Assembly: GCA_944990035.1 (NCBI GenBank)
Contig: CALYLX010000157.1
Location: 372,001 to 436,000, forward strand
Reading direction: 5' to 3'
DNA from: Clitopilus passeckerianus
Taxonomy: Eukaryota > Basidiomycota > Agaricomycetes > Agaricales > Entolomataceae
Length of the DNA stretch: 64,000 bases
The translations under genes were made by a program, and so were the position numbers. The notes beneath the pieces are model-generated. The model was given only the letters and a program-made list of their open reading frames with translations, ran no database searches and was not told the DNA's origin. This document shows positions 23,644 to 36,158 of the stretch, one piece after another. Numbering within the stretch: position 1 is the stretch's first letter; each line of letters starts with the position of its first letter.

Positions 23644-24445
23644 ATGCGTGTTCTTTCTTTGCTCGTGCCCTTCTTCACCGTCGTCCAGGTCGCGCTGGGC
23701 TCGAATGTGCCCAGGGGAGACGCCTCCGTTCGTATACCTTTTGACATCTATTACGACCATCTGATTGTATATCTAGATTCAAGGCTGCCATTCGAACGAT
23801 CACTGCATTTACCCCCCTCACTCTGTCCCGTCGTGCAAGCCCTTCCGTCCCTGCGCCTTCACCTGCAAGGACGGGTAAGCGTCTCAATTTTCTCGCATGT
23901 CGATAGGAGCTCACCTCTCACTTTAGCTACGAAGCCTGGCCATCTGTTGGGACTCCTTTCCTTTGTAAATGTGATTGGCCATATAAGGTCTGTCCCAACG
24001 GCAAGTGTGCTCGATCTTGTCCCAGTGGGCACCCCTACAACAAGAGAGACCTCTTCGAGAGGCAATGCAAGATCGGTTACACTGCGTGTGGTATTCCTGG
24101 CAGAGGTGCTAAGTCCTGGGAGTGCCTCAATACCCAGTCTAACCTCGAGAGCTGTAAGTCCATTTACCCTCGATATACGCGGGATTTCCAACTGAATCCC
24201 TCTTCTTCAAAGGTGGTGGCTGCGTGATCCCGCTACATCCTTCAACTCAGGTGGGAAGGGACTGTACTGCCATCGAAAATGTCTACGACGTTTCCTGCAA
24301 CCGAGGCAAGTGCGTTGTTCACAAGTGCAAGCCGGGCTACGAGATCAGCAACACTGGGGATTCTTGCGTCCAGGCGGACAAAGAGAGTCCAATGCTTCTT
24401 ACCGCTCAACTTGGTTTCGAACACTTCCGGGATGGAGCTTTGTAA
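23644..24445 (+). CDS. PriA-like cysteine-rich secreted protein
   Basis: The product resembles the PriA family of agaric fungi, named after a gene expressed during primordium formation. Exons are 23644-23731, 23784-23874, 23927-24153 and 24213-24445, joining in phase. Exon 1 encodes a signal peptide (MRVLSLLVPFFTVVQVALGS). The mature part is rich in Cys, with motifs CHSNDHC, CPNGKCARSCPSGHPYNKRD, SWECLNTQSNLESCGGC and GRDCTAI, and ends in GKCVVHKCKPGYEIS. The SNLESCGGC and RDCTAI blocks are the family signature. Another splice choice for intron 1 gives a reading without cysteines and was rejected. About 210 residues. The molecular function of the family is unknown. Confidence 0.85.
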
Positions 24446-24660
24446 ATAGCGGGGTACTTGGGTAGCATGAAGTACTTAAAGGCGGTATTTCACTCGTTCT
24501 CGGACTCTTTTCCATACAGACTTGAACGCTCTTTCGTTGTAAGCAGATGATTCCACAAATTGATATATTCTTGTTCTTCCAAATTCTCTCCCGAGTCCAT
24601 GCTACTAGTATGTATCTATTGAGGAATAAAAACCCTTACGTATGCTCTATGCTCCCGCCT

Positions 24661-27600
24661 CTACTTCTTCCCGTCGATTAGAAGCAAAGTGTCCCGTACT
24701 CTCCAATTCTCGGAGGATGCCTTCTTGAGACCAACGCTACGACTTCGCCATGCTCCAATTTTAGCATCTGCTGGTGCCTTGGAAGGTCCAGATATGGACG
24801 CCTTATCAGCACGACCTGGAGCCCACATGGACGCCTCCACGCCTGGCAATTCAGCATCGTCATCATCCCCTCCGCCGATTCTTTCATTCAGAGATTTTCC
24901 GGAAGAAGCCTCCGGGATGATCTTTGATTCGGTAGACGAGGTGAAGATCCTCTTGATCAGGTTCTCTAGCGTGGCGCTAGTCCCTGTTGGAGGGCCATTT
25001 GGTGGAACGGCCGAGTTACCAGTTGGCCCTGAAGAAGTGCTCGGTTTTGTGACTGCAGCGTTGCTCTGGAACTGCTTGTTTGTGTTAGACGACGAAAGGT
25101 TCAGTCCAGCGGATTTGGTCTTTCCGAGGAGAGCGTTCTTCGCATCCTTCAAATCAGAGGTTTCCTTCTGGGAGGATGAGTCGCCCGTAGATGGAGGCGC
25201 AATGCCTGTTGACCCAGGATCCGATTTTCGAGGGCCATGCTTTTTGGCGTCCCAGCGGGGTTTCACAGGCGCACATGGTACTTGAAGGACTGTGCCTGCA
25301 GGTATTGGGGTGATATATGAATTTGGAAGCTGTTCGATCGCAACACAGTTTGGTGCGTTTGAGCTGGATATAGTGCATTCTTCTACTGGCTTGATCGATT
25401 GAGTTGGTTCTATGGACGTAGTATCTGGCTTATTTTTAGACAGAATTGAACCAGTTGGGGGACGGCCGAGGATAGGTCTGGTCTCCACTTGATTGTTCCT
25501 CAGTGCAGAGTTATATGAAATCGACGCTTTTGCTTCAGTTGGTTGCGTGAGAGGTGGTGTCGAAGAAGATTCTGGTGCCGCCTTGGTAATCAACTTCCTG
25601 GGCTTCACAGGCCGCGCTTCTTTTGGAGGTAGAATGGCCTTTGCTGGGGCCTGAGGGCAGGTTGCAGTTATAGATGTCCTGCTCGCGGCAGGAGGGGGGG
25701 CATCCAGTTCAGAAGACGAGATAGGCCTGCTCTCCACTGAAATTTGAACCGAAATCGGTGGGTCCGTGTCCACTTGGGTAGTTGTCGTGGCTCTGTTTGA
25801 AGACAAGGCGAGAATGTTGGTCGCCCATATGGATCCTTGTACGCGGGGGGATCGCCCCGTTGAGTTATTAGCCAGAGTCATTGACTGTGGAACATGTCTT
25901 GGGGTAGAACATGCCCCTTTAACGGCGATACTGGAAGGGGCGATTTTCGGCTGGGGACCAGGCAAAGCTTTCAGGACAGAGCTCTTTGTATTGCCTGATT
26001 GGTGGTCCTCGTTCCGAGCGGGTAGGGGACAGGTAGCTTCACCAGATGCTGAGGGATTACGCTGGGAAATTACGATTGATGAGACCACCCCAACACCATC
26101 CTGTTTTTCCTCGAGGGCCTTAATATTCGCAGGGGCAGGTACTGTGGTTGCCAAAGCAAGCGCGTGCTCTTTAATAGCGGTCACAGGTTCGACGGATAAT
26201 AGACTTGGTTGGAAGGGTGTCGGGGGAGGGCCTTTCGTGATCCCATCCGGCTTCTTCTCAGATACCACTCCAACTTGGGCGGGGGCAGAACGCGCAGGCG
26301 CCATCGGTCGAGGCCCTTTTGGAACGAGTCGTTTGGGAGGGTCAACCAAGACCGAGGGAGAAGCGCCATGAGAGAGCGTGGAGGGAGGAGCTTTCGGAGC
26401 ATGACCCCGCTGTTCGTCTGGCACAAGCAGCTGAGCGATCGTAGAACTACGGCTGACAGCCTGTACAGGTATGGGCGGCGGGGATTGAGGTGGAGTGAAA
26501 GTGAACGAGGACGCCGTTGGAAATTGAGTGGGCTTCTGCTGCTTGGCATTCACCGGCTCGACCTTCGTAGGAGCAGAGCCAGCGACAGGTTGGGGCGGCT
26601 TCACCGAAGTCGGGCGGGCTATGACAGGATCAAATGGTTTCTTCTCAACTTCCGGATCGATAACCTCAGGTGTGGAAGGTGTGACCACAATTGCCGGGGA
26701 GGGGGCTGGCCGCGGAGCGTGGATCGATGCGTGGAGGCCAGTCTGAGACCGCTCAGCTGGGACAAATTTGGGTTGGTCTGTAAACCAAGTCTTCGGTGAG
26801 ATAGAGTCCATGAAATCAAGGGTGTACACTTACCCTTAGTCGACGAACCAGGTGAGGCGGTAAAAACCTTTGGAGGCTTAGCATTGAGGGCATGAACTGG
26901 TCGAGAAGTTGAATAAAAGGGAGGATCTGTTTCGGTCGTGGCAAGAAGAGGTGGTTTTGTTGAGACCAGCTTCGCAGTAAGGGATGTTGGAGGCTGGGGC
27001 ATTGGAGAGGAAGTAGGTTGCGAGTTCGTAGGAGACAGGGGAGAAGGGTATGCGCATGGAAAATCGTTCATCTTGGGTGTTGTCTCACCTCGGGGTGACG
27101 CCGGCGTTGCCTCTGCTTTCATAGTGAAGGTGAACTCGAAAGGAGGTGGCAAAGCCCCTGGAGATTGAATGATTGATGTGGATGGCTTGTCATCCTCAGA
27201 GGTCGGAGAACTCGCCTCGGTAGGTGCTGCATTCAACACTTCTGGTTTGGCTGTCAAGGAGGTGGGAGCGACCTGCTTGGGTGGCAAAGGCGGAGCAGAC
27301 CGTGGCCTGAGCTCTGGAGCAGATGCGTCAAGGAAGCTAGGACCTACTGGCATTGGAGCTAGCCAGGTAGGAGTGTTGGTAGACCCGCATACAGTTCGAG
27401 CTTTTGCGACATCCCGCATCTTGGTACCCACCTCATCTTTCAGCTTTGTTTTGTGTACCGGGACTGTTTTCCCACGAACAATTGTTGCATTTGAGGCGCT
27501 TGCGAATTGGCTGCCTAGTGATGTTGTCTCTTCACCCGCTGTAGGGGGAGGCCCTTGATCCCAATGCAAAACATTGAAAAGCCTCCGACTGTCAAACGCC

Positions 27601-28586
27601 AGAGGCTGAGATGGGGTAAAGGCGTCTCCATTACGTTCAGCTTCATGGCCAATCAGAGTTGGAGGGTTGGCCAATATGAGGACGCAACTAGGAGCCGAGA
27701 AATCTGCACGTTTGGCCACATCCACGGGAGGCGAAGTAACCTCTGGCGAAGGAGGCCCAGAGGTTAAGACCGTGAATTCCTGGCTATCACAGTGATAATC
27801 CCTGACGGATTCCGGCCCGTCCTGCTTCAGAACATCAGTATTTGGAAAGGTGAGTAGGGCAGTAAGAACGCACCCAGAAACTAAACTGTGCAGTTCGTGG
27901 CGTAGAAGATGCTTCCGGATTGAACCCAGACAAGCCTAAGTCTGACATTTCCCCGGAATCAGGGCCTTTGATGAGCAGGGTTCGCCCGGTCTGGCAGCGG
28001 TTGCATTGCATTTCTGAAATGCCGTCCTAGAAGAGCGGTAACAAGGCGGGTTAGCACGTCTCAGTACAAATCGCAAGATCATGCATACATTCCAAAGGTT
28101 GTCCACTTTGCTAGGCGATTCGAGAGCCGACAGCTTTGTTGCGAAAAACGCGATTGTAGCTTTCACAAAGGGCCATCCTGGGCTCTTAGGGTCGACCTGT
28201 GGGTAGTTAGTTCTCGTCGCACGGCAAAGTTCGCAATATGCTCACCAAAAAGAGCAATAAACAGATGTAGGTGAAGACGTCTAGGTTGAACAATAACACG
28301 GCGGCAGCAACATTCTCCTTGGGGTCGGCGATGAATGTATCTGGGAACTTGGTCAATGGCGAGCAGCTGGATTGCATAGGATAGACTTACCAACGAGGTA
28401 AGGATGTCCAATTGCAGCGACCAGGGCAACCGCCGTTCCTGCCAACAACTTCCACAATAGCCGTTCCAAGAACTCGCTCAATGTGATATCGGGATCTTTG
28501 CCTGCTCTCTCGTGTTTGTTGGAGGTATCTTGTGGAAACGCGAACGAATCTATATCGCCAGGTACATGCTCGTTTCGCGAATCCAT
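24661..28586 (-). CDS. large proline-rich protein with N-terminal membrane segments, unknown
   Basis: I read one long gene across at least five introns. The start at 28586 (MDSRNEHVPGDID) leads to a hydrophobic segment LLAGTAVALVAAIGHPYLV. After an intron come NVAAAVLLFNLDVFTYICLLFL and PFVKATIAFFATKL, so three membrane helices are likely. A small exon has CNRC spacing. Two very long exons follow (about 27840-26840 and 26790-24661) encoding roughly 1,050 residues that are almost all Pro, Ser, Thr, Ala and Lys, with recurring KPP, PPP and TKP patterns and no known domain. The C-terminus is more ordered: NLIKRIFTSSTES and WRVRDTLLLIDGKK. The intron joining the two long exons spans about 26838-26790. 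It may be a membrane-anchored scaffold. The upstream splice choices are tentative. Confidence 0.6.
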
Positions 28587-29377
28587 GGTGGGGGGTGTGA
28601 TAACGGACAAGGATGAATGTAACGCTTGGAGGTAAAGGTATCCAAGCAAGACCTGGCGAGGTTATTTCCAAAGGCTTGAAATAGTTGGCTTGTTTGCTCC
28701 TGGCCGGTAATGCCAAATATCGCGGGTAGAGGCGGGCGGGTTCGAGTCCAGGGGAGGCAACATTTGAGAAATTGCAAAATCCTGCTTTTGCTGGAAAATC
28801 ATTGCGTCGTTCCCGAATTCAAGCCAAAATATGCGCTGATGTATAATCCGTGGAATACGGCCTGAAGAACCTTGCTTAGCTGGAGATCCCAATTGTCTGG
28901 ACAACCCGCACTAAGTTAGAGGATCGCAACTGTTGAAGCGCCTGAGGTGGCTCAAGACTCCCTATTTGACAGATACGCCGTGAGGCTTCCGGAATCCACG
29001 TATTTGGAAGTCAAGGTGTCCATACGTCGTCAACTCATTGATGGAAGACGAGAAAAGGGTTCCACAGGCTTGCAAATTTCCGGCACGATCCAGCTCATTT
29101 ATGACCCAATAGAATGGTTTGGTAATGTTTTTTCGGGTAGACTCCATATGTTTCTCGTTGGAATTCATGAGCTGAGTATATGTTCTTCGTAGTCGACGGA
29201 GTTTGGTTTGCTGTGACACAGTGTGAGTGCCACTGAAAGCGGGGCTGATGAGCGTCTACAAGCTTGGTCCCACACGTGATCAAAATTTCTTCAAGCTTGC
29301 CATCCACTACAATTCGTAGCGAGCTCGTCTGCGAGGTCCTTGCCAGCCGAAAAGCTTAAAGAAGGGCCGCTATGACA
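28587..29377. other. divergent intergenic region
   Basis: About 790 bases between two divergently transcribed genes, so it should hold both promoters. An 81-codon plus-strand frame at 28947-29192 and overlapping minus-strand frames have no recognisable content. Confidence 0.45.
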
Positions 29378-31590
29378 ATGGGAAGAACAAGTAGGTAACA
29401 GTTGGTGCAATTATCCCCGAGATATCAACCTGACGCATCCTCAGAATCCAAAAAGCAGGTACCCTTGCCGCTCAAATCAAGTATGTTAATCGGTCTCGAT
29501 ACCAAAGAAATACTCTTAAACGAATCATAGAGCTTAAGAAGGATCCTGGGGTACCCAAACTTCCCGATCTCAAAGAACGAGTTCGGCAGCATACCAAGCC
29601 ACGGCAACGTGCTCCTGTTAGTACCAGCGTCGTGAAGCACGTTGATCTTGGGGAATTGACTCTTGATTTTTATTGCAGAATAAAGATCAAGATAGCGTAA
29701 TGGCATCTGAGCCAACTTTATCCAGTCTTGCAGCTATGGCGGCAGAAGCAGAGGGTGCCCTTGCTGAAGACCCTCATCTTCTAGCCAAGCTGGCAAAACA
29801 AGGGAACAACTTCGAAAATACTACCTTCGGACTTTGCACAAGGTCATCGACGAGAGTGACATCGTGATCCTTGTCTTGGATGCAAGAGATCCTGAAGGAT
29901 GCCGTAGTCGGCTTGTCGAGGAAGAAGTGCGGAGACGGGAGGCAGAGGGCAAGAAACTTGTTTTTGTTCTCAACAAGATCGGTTCGTACTTCACTGTGTC
30001 GTGGATCTTTAGGCTTATTTTTATAACCGGACATAATTTCTAGATCTCATACCAAAATCAAATGCTCAGCAGTGGCTCAAACATCTACGACACTCAACGC
30101 CTACACTACCTTTTCTTTCGTCTACCCAACACCAACGGAACAATATCAACTCATCGACCGCACCTGCCCTCATCAAACTGTTGAAAGCGTACAAGCCTAA
30201 GGCTGGCAGCGTCACCATTGGCGTCGTAGGGTATCCCAATGTCGGAAAGAGCAGTTTGATCAATACCCTCAAACGAAGCAAAGTAAGTCAGATATATGCG
30301 CATACAATCAGTTTCCGACAATTCTCCAAAAGGTATGCGCAGTCGCAGCCCAACCAGGCCATACCAAGGACCTCCAATCAATACAATTGGAGCGTGGAAT
30401 GCGGATATTGGATTCTCCTGGTGTAGTGTTCGATGACGACGATGAGGCTAGTGGTGGGAAGGGACAGAGAAAGGGAAGTGTCCTTCTACGAAATGTGGTC
30501 AAGGTTGAAGACGTTGAGGATCCTATTGAAGTTGGTAAATATCTCTTTGCAGCTATCTGAAGGATGACATGACTAAATGATTTCGTTTGCAGTGGAAGAA
30601 ATCCTTTCTCGTACACCACCAGAGACAATACAAAAGATATACAATCTACCCGAATCTTCTTCAACAATAGAGTTCCTGACAATGCTGGCAATGACCGCTG
30701 GCCGATTATTGAAGGTATGATAATGATGTATTGCACCCTACTTCCGATACTTACATTCTTGCTTTGACTACTAGGGTGGCACTCCAGACGTCAACTCGGC
30801 CGCTCGACAAGTACTACAAGACTGGAATCACCAAAAGATACCTTATTTCTCGGAGCCACCAGCATTACACCCCTCCATGATCCCTTCTACCAGTATGTCC
30901 CAGCCTCTCCAGCTTTGCTAGTTCTGTAACTAAAAATTTACACTTTAGTTCCTACGGGAGAGGGGCAAGGTACTGTAGCCCCAGGAGCAGAAAATGTCGG
31001 CCAAGCTCAAATCCTTTCTGCGTTCTCGAAGCCATTTACACTCGATGGTCTGTTCAGCTCCGCCGATGCTGGTGCATTCGGCGGTGGGGACGTCGCTATG
31101 GCTGATGAAGATGGCGACGTCTTCTTCGACGCACCTGAGGGAGAGGGAATGGATGAGGATGCGTGAGTCTACTTGGCGTCTGATGAGTTAACTCCTCAAC
31201 AATGACTAAGAAATCTACAGTCCTGCAGACGAACTGATGTCAAGCCCGAGCAATCCCCGCAAACGACCTCGTTCACCATCCAACTCACGGGTACCAACAC
31301 CCACACCTGATGCCTTAGGCAACATCCCGATGGTGTCTGATGCTCCAAATTACGCCGCACGGCAGCCAAAACGTCAACGCAAATTGAGGGATGTGCCAGA
31401 ATATGATGCTGGTCCAGATAGTAGCGTTCTCCAGCAGATGGATAGGAGTAATCCTCTGAGCAGAAAGAATCTGAAGAAGGATGCGAAGAAGGCCAGGAAG
31501 GCGAATAGGGCGGCGGTAAGGGCTGAACGGGGTGGGATGGAGGTGGATGAGGATACTGCGGTTGGGGTCGGATTTACGTTCATGGCATAG
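29378..31590 (+). CDS. NUG1: nucleolar circularly permuted GTPase, Nug1/GNL3 group
   Basis: This GTPase acts in maturation and export of pre-60S ribosomal subunits. The G motifs occur in permuted order: G4 in VLNKIDLIP, then G1 in GVVGYPNVGKSSLINTLK, then G3 in RILDSPGVVFDD. The basic N-terminus includes LKKDPGVPKLPDLKERVRQ. Exons are 29378-29394, 29445-29616, 29679-29981, 30044-30282, 30333-30534, 30593-30714, 30775-30892, 30949-31162 and 31221-31590. The tail contains KRPRSPS and KNLKKDAKKARKANRAAVRA, a nucleolar-type basic stretch. One problem: within exon 3 the frame must change at the A-run 29815-29818, before YYLRTLHKVIDESD. One missing A explains it. The first exon is short and was chosen because it joins in phase. 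Confidence 0.85.
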
Positions 31591-31876
31591 TGTATGATAT
31601 TTTACGCAGATGCATCTGCTTGTTCTAGCCTTCGAGTTGATTTAAACCTTTTGAACCACTTTTGCGGCTTCTACGATTGACAAAGGATTCCGCTTGGGGT
31701 TTGTCTCGTATTTGACATCAAGCAAGAGTGCATCACACAGTGGCTCCCCATGATAGGTATTAATAATATGAAGGGTAAAGAAGCTCTTTAAAGATAAACG
31801 AAGATAGACTACCGGTTAAAAAGGCACGAAATATTATGATAAATAGATGAACACGATTTGAACTCAGGAAAGTATC

Positions 31877-34800
31877 CTATGTGGCCTTCCCCTTCCCCTT
31901 GCTGCTCCCGATACCCATGAACTCAGCTTCTTCAATCTCCTCGATCTCCTCACCCTCGTCCTCGACCGGATCGACAAGCTCGAATTTTGGGCCACGCCAA
32001 CCTGCTCCTTTAACGTCCCATGTAATAAGTTGGTTGTCGGCAATGAATTTATCGTGGCAGGGGTGAAGTGGTTCACAAAGGGGTCGTATCTGAAAGCGGT
32101 CCGGGGAGCTTCTCATTTTGGGCACGAATGAAGGAGCTTGCTCCACTATGTAAGTGGTTGGGTGCCCGTTGGCATCTCGATAAACCATTTCTGTGGCACG
32201 ACGGAGGCCGCCGCCGCGGGAGGGACCTGCAGTCGGTGCTGGTACAGGGGCCGGGGCCGTTATGGGGTTGAGTGCCGGAGTTGGGAGAGACTGGGAGGGA
32301 GTGGGTCGAAGGGCAGGGGCATGTTCACCCCGAGCTCGTCTGACTCGAGCTTCGCGATCAACCTGATCGAAGAAGGGCTTGAGAGTATCATAGTCGGTGG
32401 GCCTGCCGATCAAAGAAACAAAGAGTGGGGAGAATCGTCGTGGCCGCCAGTAGAGGATTCGGCATCAGACATTTCGGCGTCAGCTTGGTATTCTGATCCT
32501 GAGTCGACATCGATATCGGCCATGTCCATGTCAGCGAAAGGAACAGGCCAAGGCGTTAGTTGGCGGAGGGGACTGCTGCCAGTATTGTCATCGTCGCTGT
32601 CGGAAGAGGAGTCACCTATAGTTGAGTTGGTATCGCTAGAGCTGTATCCATCGCTGAGGTTCGTGAACACTGCCTCAGATTCACTCTCTGGGAGGAGGAT
32701 GTTTGAGGCTGCCACCATTGTGTCGATGTCCGCACCTTCCTCGACAATGTATTTGGCCCTTTTCCTTGGATCCTGGACTTCATCTTCATATGTTTCCTCA
32801 TCTATCACCTTCCTATGCCGTTTCTGACCCCGATAACGAGCAGAGTGAAGAATACTAGAGTAACCAGGCCTATGAATAAAGCGGTAAGTTCATGGCATCA
32901 CTAAGATCATTGACGTCGACTCACGGAGGTAGGTAAACAACCTTACGGCTATGGGGAACCCCGACGGGGTATTCAGCCTCTGGAACTTGTCGTCCCCAAA
33001 GTTTCGGATCCATGACATGCCTATGTTCCAAATGTCGGAAAACTCGGGAGAGCAGGCATGCGAGTAGGAACGTACACGTGTATCGCATCTGTAAAGTTCG
33101 GATTGTGATGATACCAGGTTTCAAATTCTAATCCGCCACCATAAGCAGTCCTGCGAAAGGATTGGTCAGTTCAAGCGACTTCATGAAGGAAACCAAAAGA
33201 AACTCACTCCCAACTCCACACTTCCTTTGGACGGTCAATTTCAGGGAACGGGGGGCTCGGGTCGCAGTTGTTCGATGGGCCAGTTGAGCCTTCAACCGGA
33301 CCTGTTCCGGTAGGATTAGGATCTTCAACATATTTGAGCTCATCCTCTAAGTCTTCAGGAGCCGCTGAAAGGGTATGAGGGAAGGGAGGTGAGTTTGAAG
33401 GAGGTAAAGTTTCGACCACAGGCTGGACAGGGGTGGTGGACGACGCATGGGATGGAGATGGAGACCTTTCTAAGTTTGGCGGTTCCACATTAGGTTCAGT
33501 TGGGAAAGCAGGGACAACGGGTGCTGGCGATGGTGACCTCTGCGGCGGTGCTTGCTCAACCGGGGCCTCCTTCACGGAGAAAACTCGTGGTGCATCAGCC
33601 ATGATTCGAGCTTGAGCCTCTTCCAGCTCTTTTTCTCGTTGAGCAGCAGGCCCAAGATTAGTTCTAATCATTTCTCCGTTGGCAGGTACGACGTTCCCAG
33701 TTCCGGGAACTACAGGTTGAATTTGTTGGGGAGGAGGCGATCCAACCGTCGCAGGAGGGGTTTGAGAGGAAGAGGCTTTGAGTCGAAGGAGTTTCTTCAC
33801 CTTCCTGGCAATGTGGACCCTGAAGCCAGGTTTGGCTTCCTCGACGGCGCCATCATTAGCAGAGGGTTCGCCCCTAGAGGCTTTCTTCGCTTGTTCCAGG
33901 AGTCCGTCAAAGTCGTACATCGGGCCAATTTGGTCCTTCATTGAAGCGACCCACTCGTTAGTCTCCATTTTGGCCTTATTCACTTCAGCTTCGGCGCGTG
34001 CGGCGTCCATTAGCATGTCGGCGAGTTCCTGTCGAGCAAGGTTCAGGTCTTTGCGGAGGTCGTCATGGGATGTTTGAAGCGTTTCCTCTTGTTTATGCAG
34101 CCAGGAAGGGCCCGGGAAGAAGGAGCGAGGGGGATATTCTTTATGATAGGTCGATACTGTAACGGAAGACGAACTCGTGGGCTTGACAGAAGGCGGGGTG
34201 GCGCAACCACGGGGAATAGGCGGGTAAACAATCTTCATTGGGTTGGTCTCTGTCTGTGTCGACTGGAAAGTGGGCTCGTCCACCTCCATCTCTACCGGTG
34301 TTCCATCTTCATAGTCGTCTGGAGAAGGTCCGGGGAAGACCTCAAGTGCATCTGGGATTGCCTGAATGTTGTCGAGGAGGGATTCTACTCCAACAACTGG
34401 AGTGCCGACGGGTACAGGAAGCTGAATTGGGATACTTGCAGGTGGAAGTTGCAAAGCAACTGGGGGACGTGAAGCTTTAGGAGAGGTGGGTCTTGTTATC
34501 AGGTCGGGTTGGGGGTACGTATAACCATTCCAGTGTTGAAGTATTGAGGATGACACCATTGATATCGAACGGGTGGGGGTGGAGGTGGCGGTATATACAA
34601 TCTGGGGGCGCCAGCGCTACCGGAGAAGTCGGGGAGAGGCATCAAGCTCATCGTTCTCAACTGGTGGAAGATGGATGATACGCTGACGATCCTCAGGTTC
34701 TCGTGGAGGAAGTTGGTAGAGTATTCTCGGGCCACCTCTCTTAAGCCTCTGAGACGGAGGAACCCTAAGGTTAGGTTTGAATGTTTCAAAGAATTCAGGC

Positions 34801-35241
34801 TTCTTGATGAGATGGACCTGAAAATGTTTGATCAAAGGGTGACCATATCGCAAACTGGAGGAAGAGCTTACCCTCCCTTCCCATCGGAATAAATCATATT
34901 CTGGAAGCAGTTTGATGACCCTCGCGTGTTCGTAGGGATCCTTCAGGTCTTTATAATGGTTCGCGACATCCACAAGGTAAGTGTAAACACTGCACTTGTC
35001 GACGCCTGGGTAATACCAACGTATATTCTGATAGGATATCTGTTTAGTTCAGATACCATAGTAAAGCAGAGGATCTGCATGTGGCAAATACACTGACTTG
35101 GCCGTGTTCTTCAATCGCCTTCCTGGGCTGTTGCAGGAGCTCTGTGATTGACATTGCTCGACGCTCGAGCTTGATGGGGAGAGCGGGATCGACACCAGGG
35201 GCCGTCTCAGGTTCAAGAATGTTGCCATAATAATCGACCAT
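31877..35241 (-). CDS. large disordered protein of unknown function
   Basis: I read one gene with at least seven exons. It starts at 35241 (MVDYYGNILEPETAPG). Ordered N-terminal part: IRWYYPGVDKCSVYTYLVDV, then HARVIKLLPEYDLFRWEGR and VHLIKKPEFFETFKPNLRVP. A long disordered part follows (about 34530-33210), with an apparent helical stretch DLNLARQELADMLMDAARAE. Ordered segments return with EFETWYHHNPNFTDAIH and DPKLWGRQVPEAEYPVG, followed by an acidic Ser-rich region. The C-terminus has FIADNQLITWDVKGAGWRGP and ends GKGKAT. The intron around 34600 and the one ending near 32406 are my least certain joins. No known domain was recognised. Two adjacent genes instead of one cannot be excluded. Confidence 0.5.
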
Positions 35242-36158
35242 GCTGTTTCTCCTGAGGCAGAAAACCTTTCTTTGTTGTAGTGTGCTCTGTGGCGTATGCG
35301 GAGGTTGATGTACTCGGCGAGAGGAGAGTAGCAGCAAGGGGGGATGGTGGTGGTAGAGAGAAGAGGTCCGGACGGAACGTCGATATATATTATCGCGAAT
35401 GCTGCAGCTTTGGCCATATGCATGACCTCGCATACGTTTGTGGCTCAGGTTGGGGAACAATACCCTCCTTCCCGAAACGGCAGGAGAGCCGACACTAGGA
35501 GGGTCAAAGCAACCTGAAATTTGCACGTGGTCCGCCTCTCCCTTTGTTCTGTGATAATCGAAAATGGAGATTCCTATGGCCACGACGTGATGGGCCATTG
35601 CAATCTCTCGGAACGACTAGGATTACAGGACATCGGAGTCGAATTGGCTGCCATGAGGACTTTTACAGTATTAAGAACGGTAGCTGGGCCTGCCAGGAGA
35701 TTCCTTGTATCCTCAAGACTCAACAGCTCGTGGTGTTCGATATCTTCTAATAAGGTTGATGTTCCGTCTCAATAGTGCACCGACGATTGGCAAGAGAGAA
35801 CGCCCACTAGTGAGCGTCTGAGTGGTTTGGTGAAAGGACAAGTCGTGGGAATGGAGTGCCGAATCCGGTTAGTGTTCCGCTTGATTCGGCCAGGAAGGCA
35901 ACCCTGCAATCAGCCACCAGGAGTCCCAGAACTGTCCGAGATGGAATCCACACAAAGCAAGGAAGGCCGACACGCACTGGAATTCACCGAGAAGCAACGA
36001 TATCAGACACAAAGAGCTCAGGTATATTTGTTGTGTAGTGGATAAGGGTTTCCTCAAGTAATGTACGAATATCTACATCGAATCTAGGTTCAATAAGTGG
36101 TATCTGAGAAGATAAAGCGCATCTAGATGTGCAGCGCGTCTCAAGCCAGTGGGGTCTC
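35242..36158. other. intergenic, no gene seen
   Basis: About 900 bases between the start of the large disordered protein gene and the 3' end of the peroxiredoxin gene. Open frames of 60-84 codons overlap in several frames without domain content. Confidence 0.45.

Noticed and set aside
25766..26371. 201-codon plus-strand frame
   Set aside because: It is an antisense shadow of the proline-rich exon on the minus strand.
32138..32827. 229-codon plus-strand frame
   Set aside because: It is antisense to the acidic region of the large disordered protein and shows only complementary Ser/Val/Trp-rich sequence.
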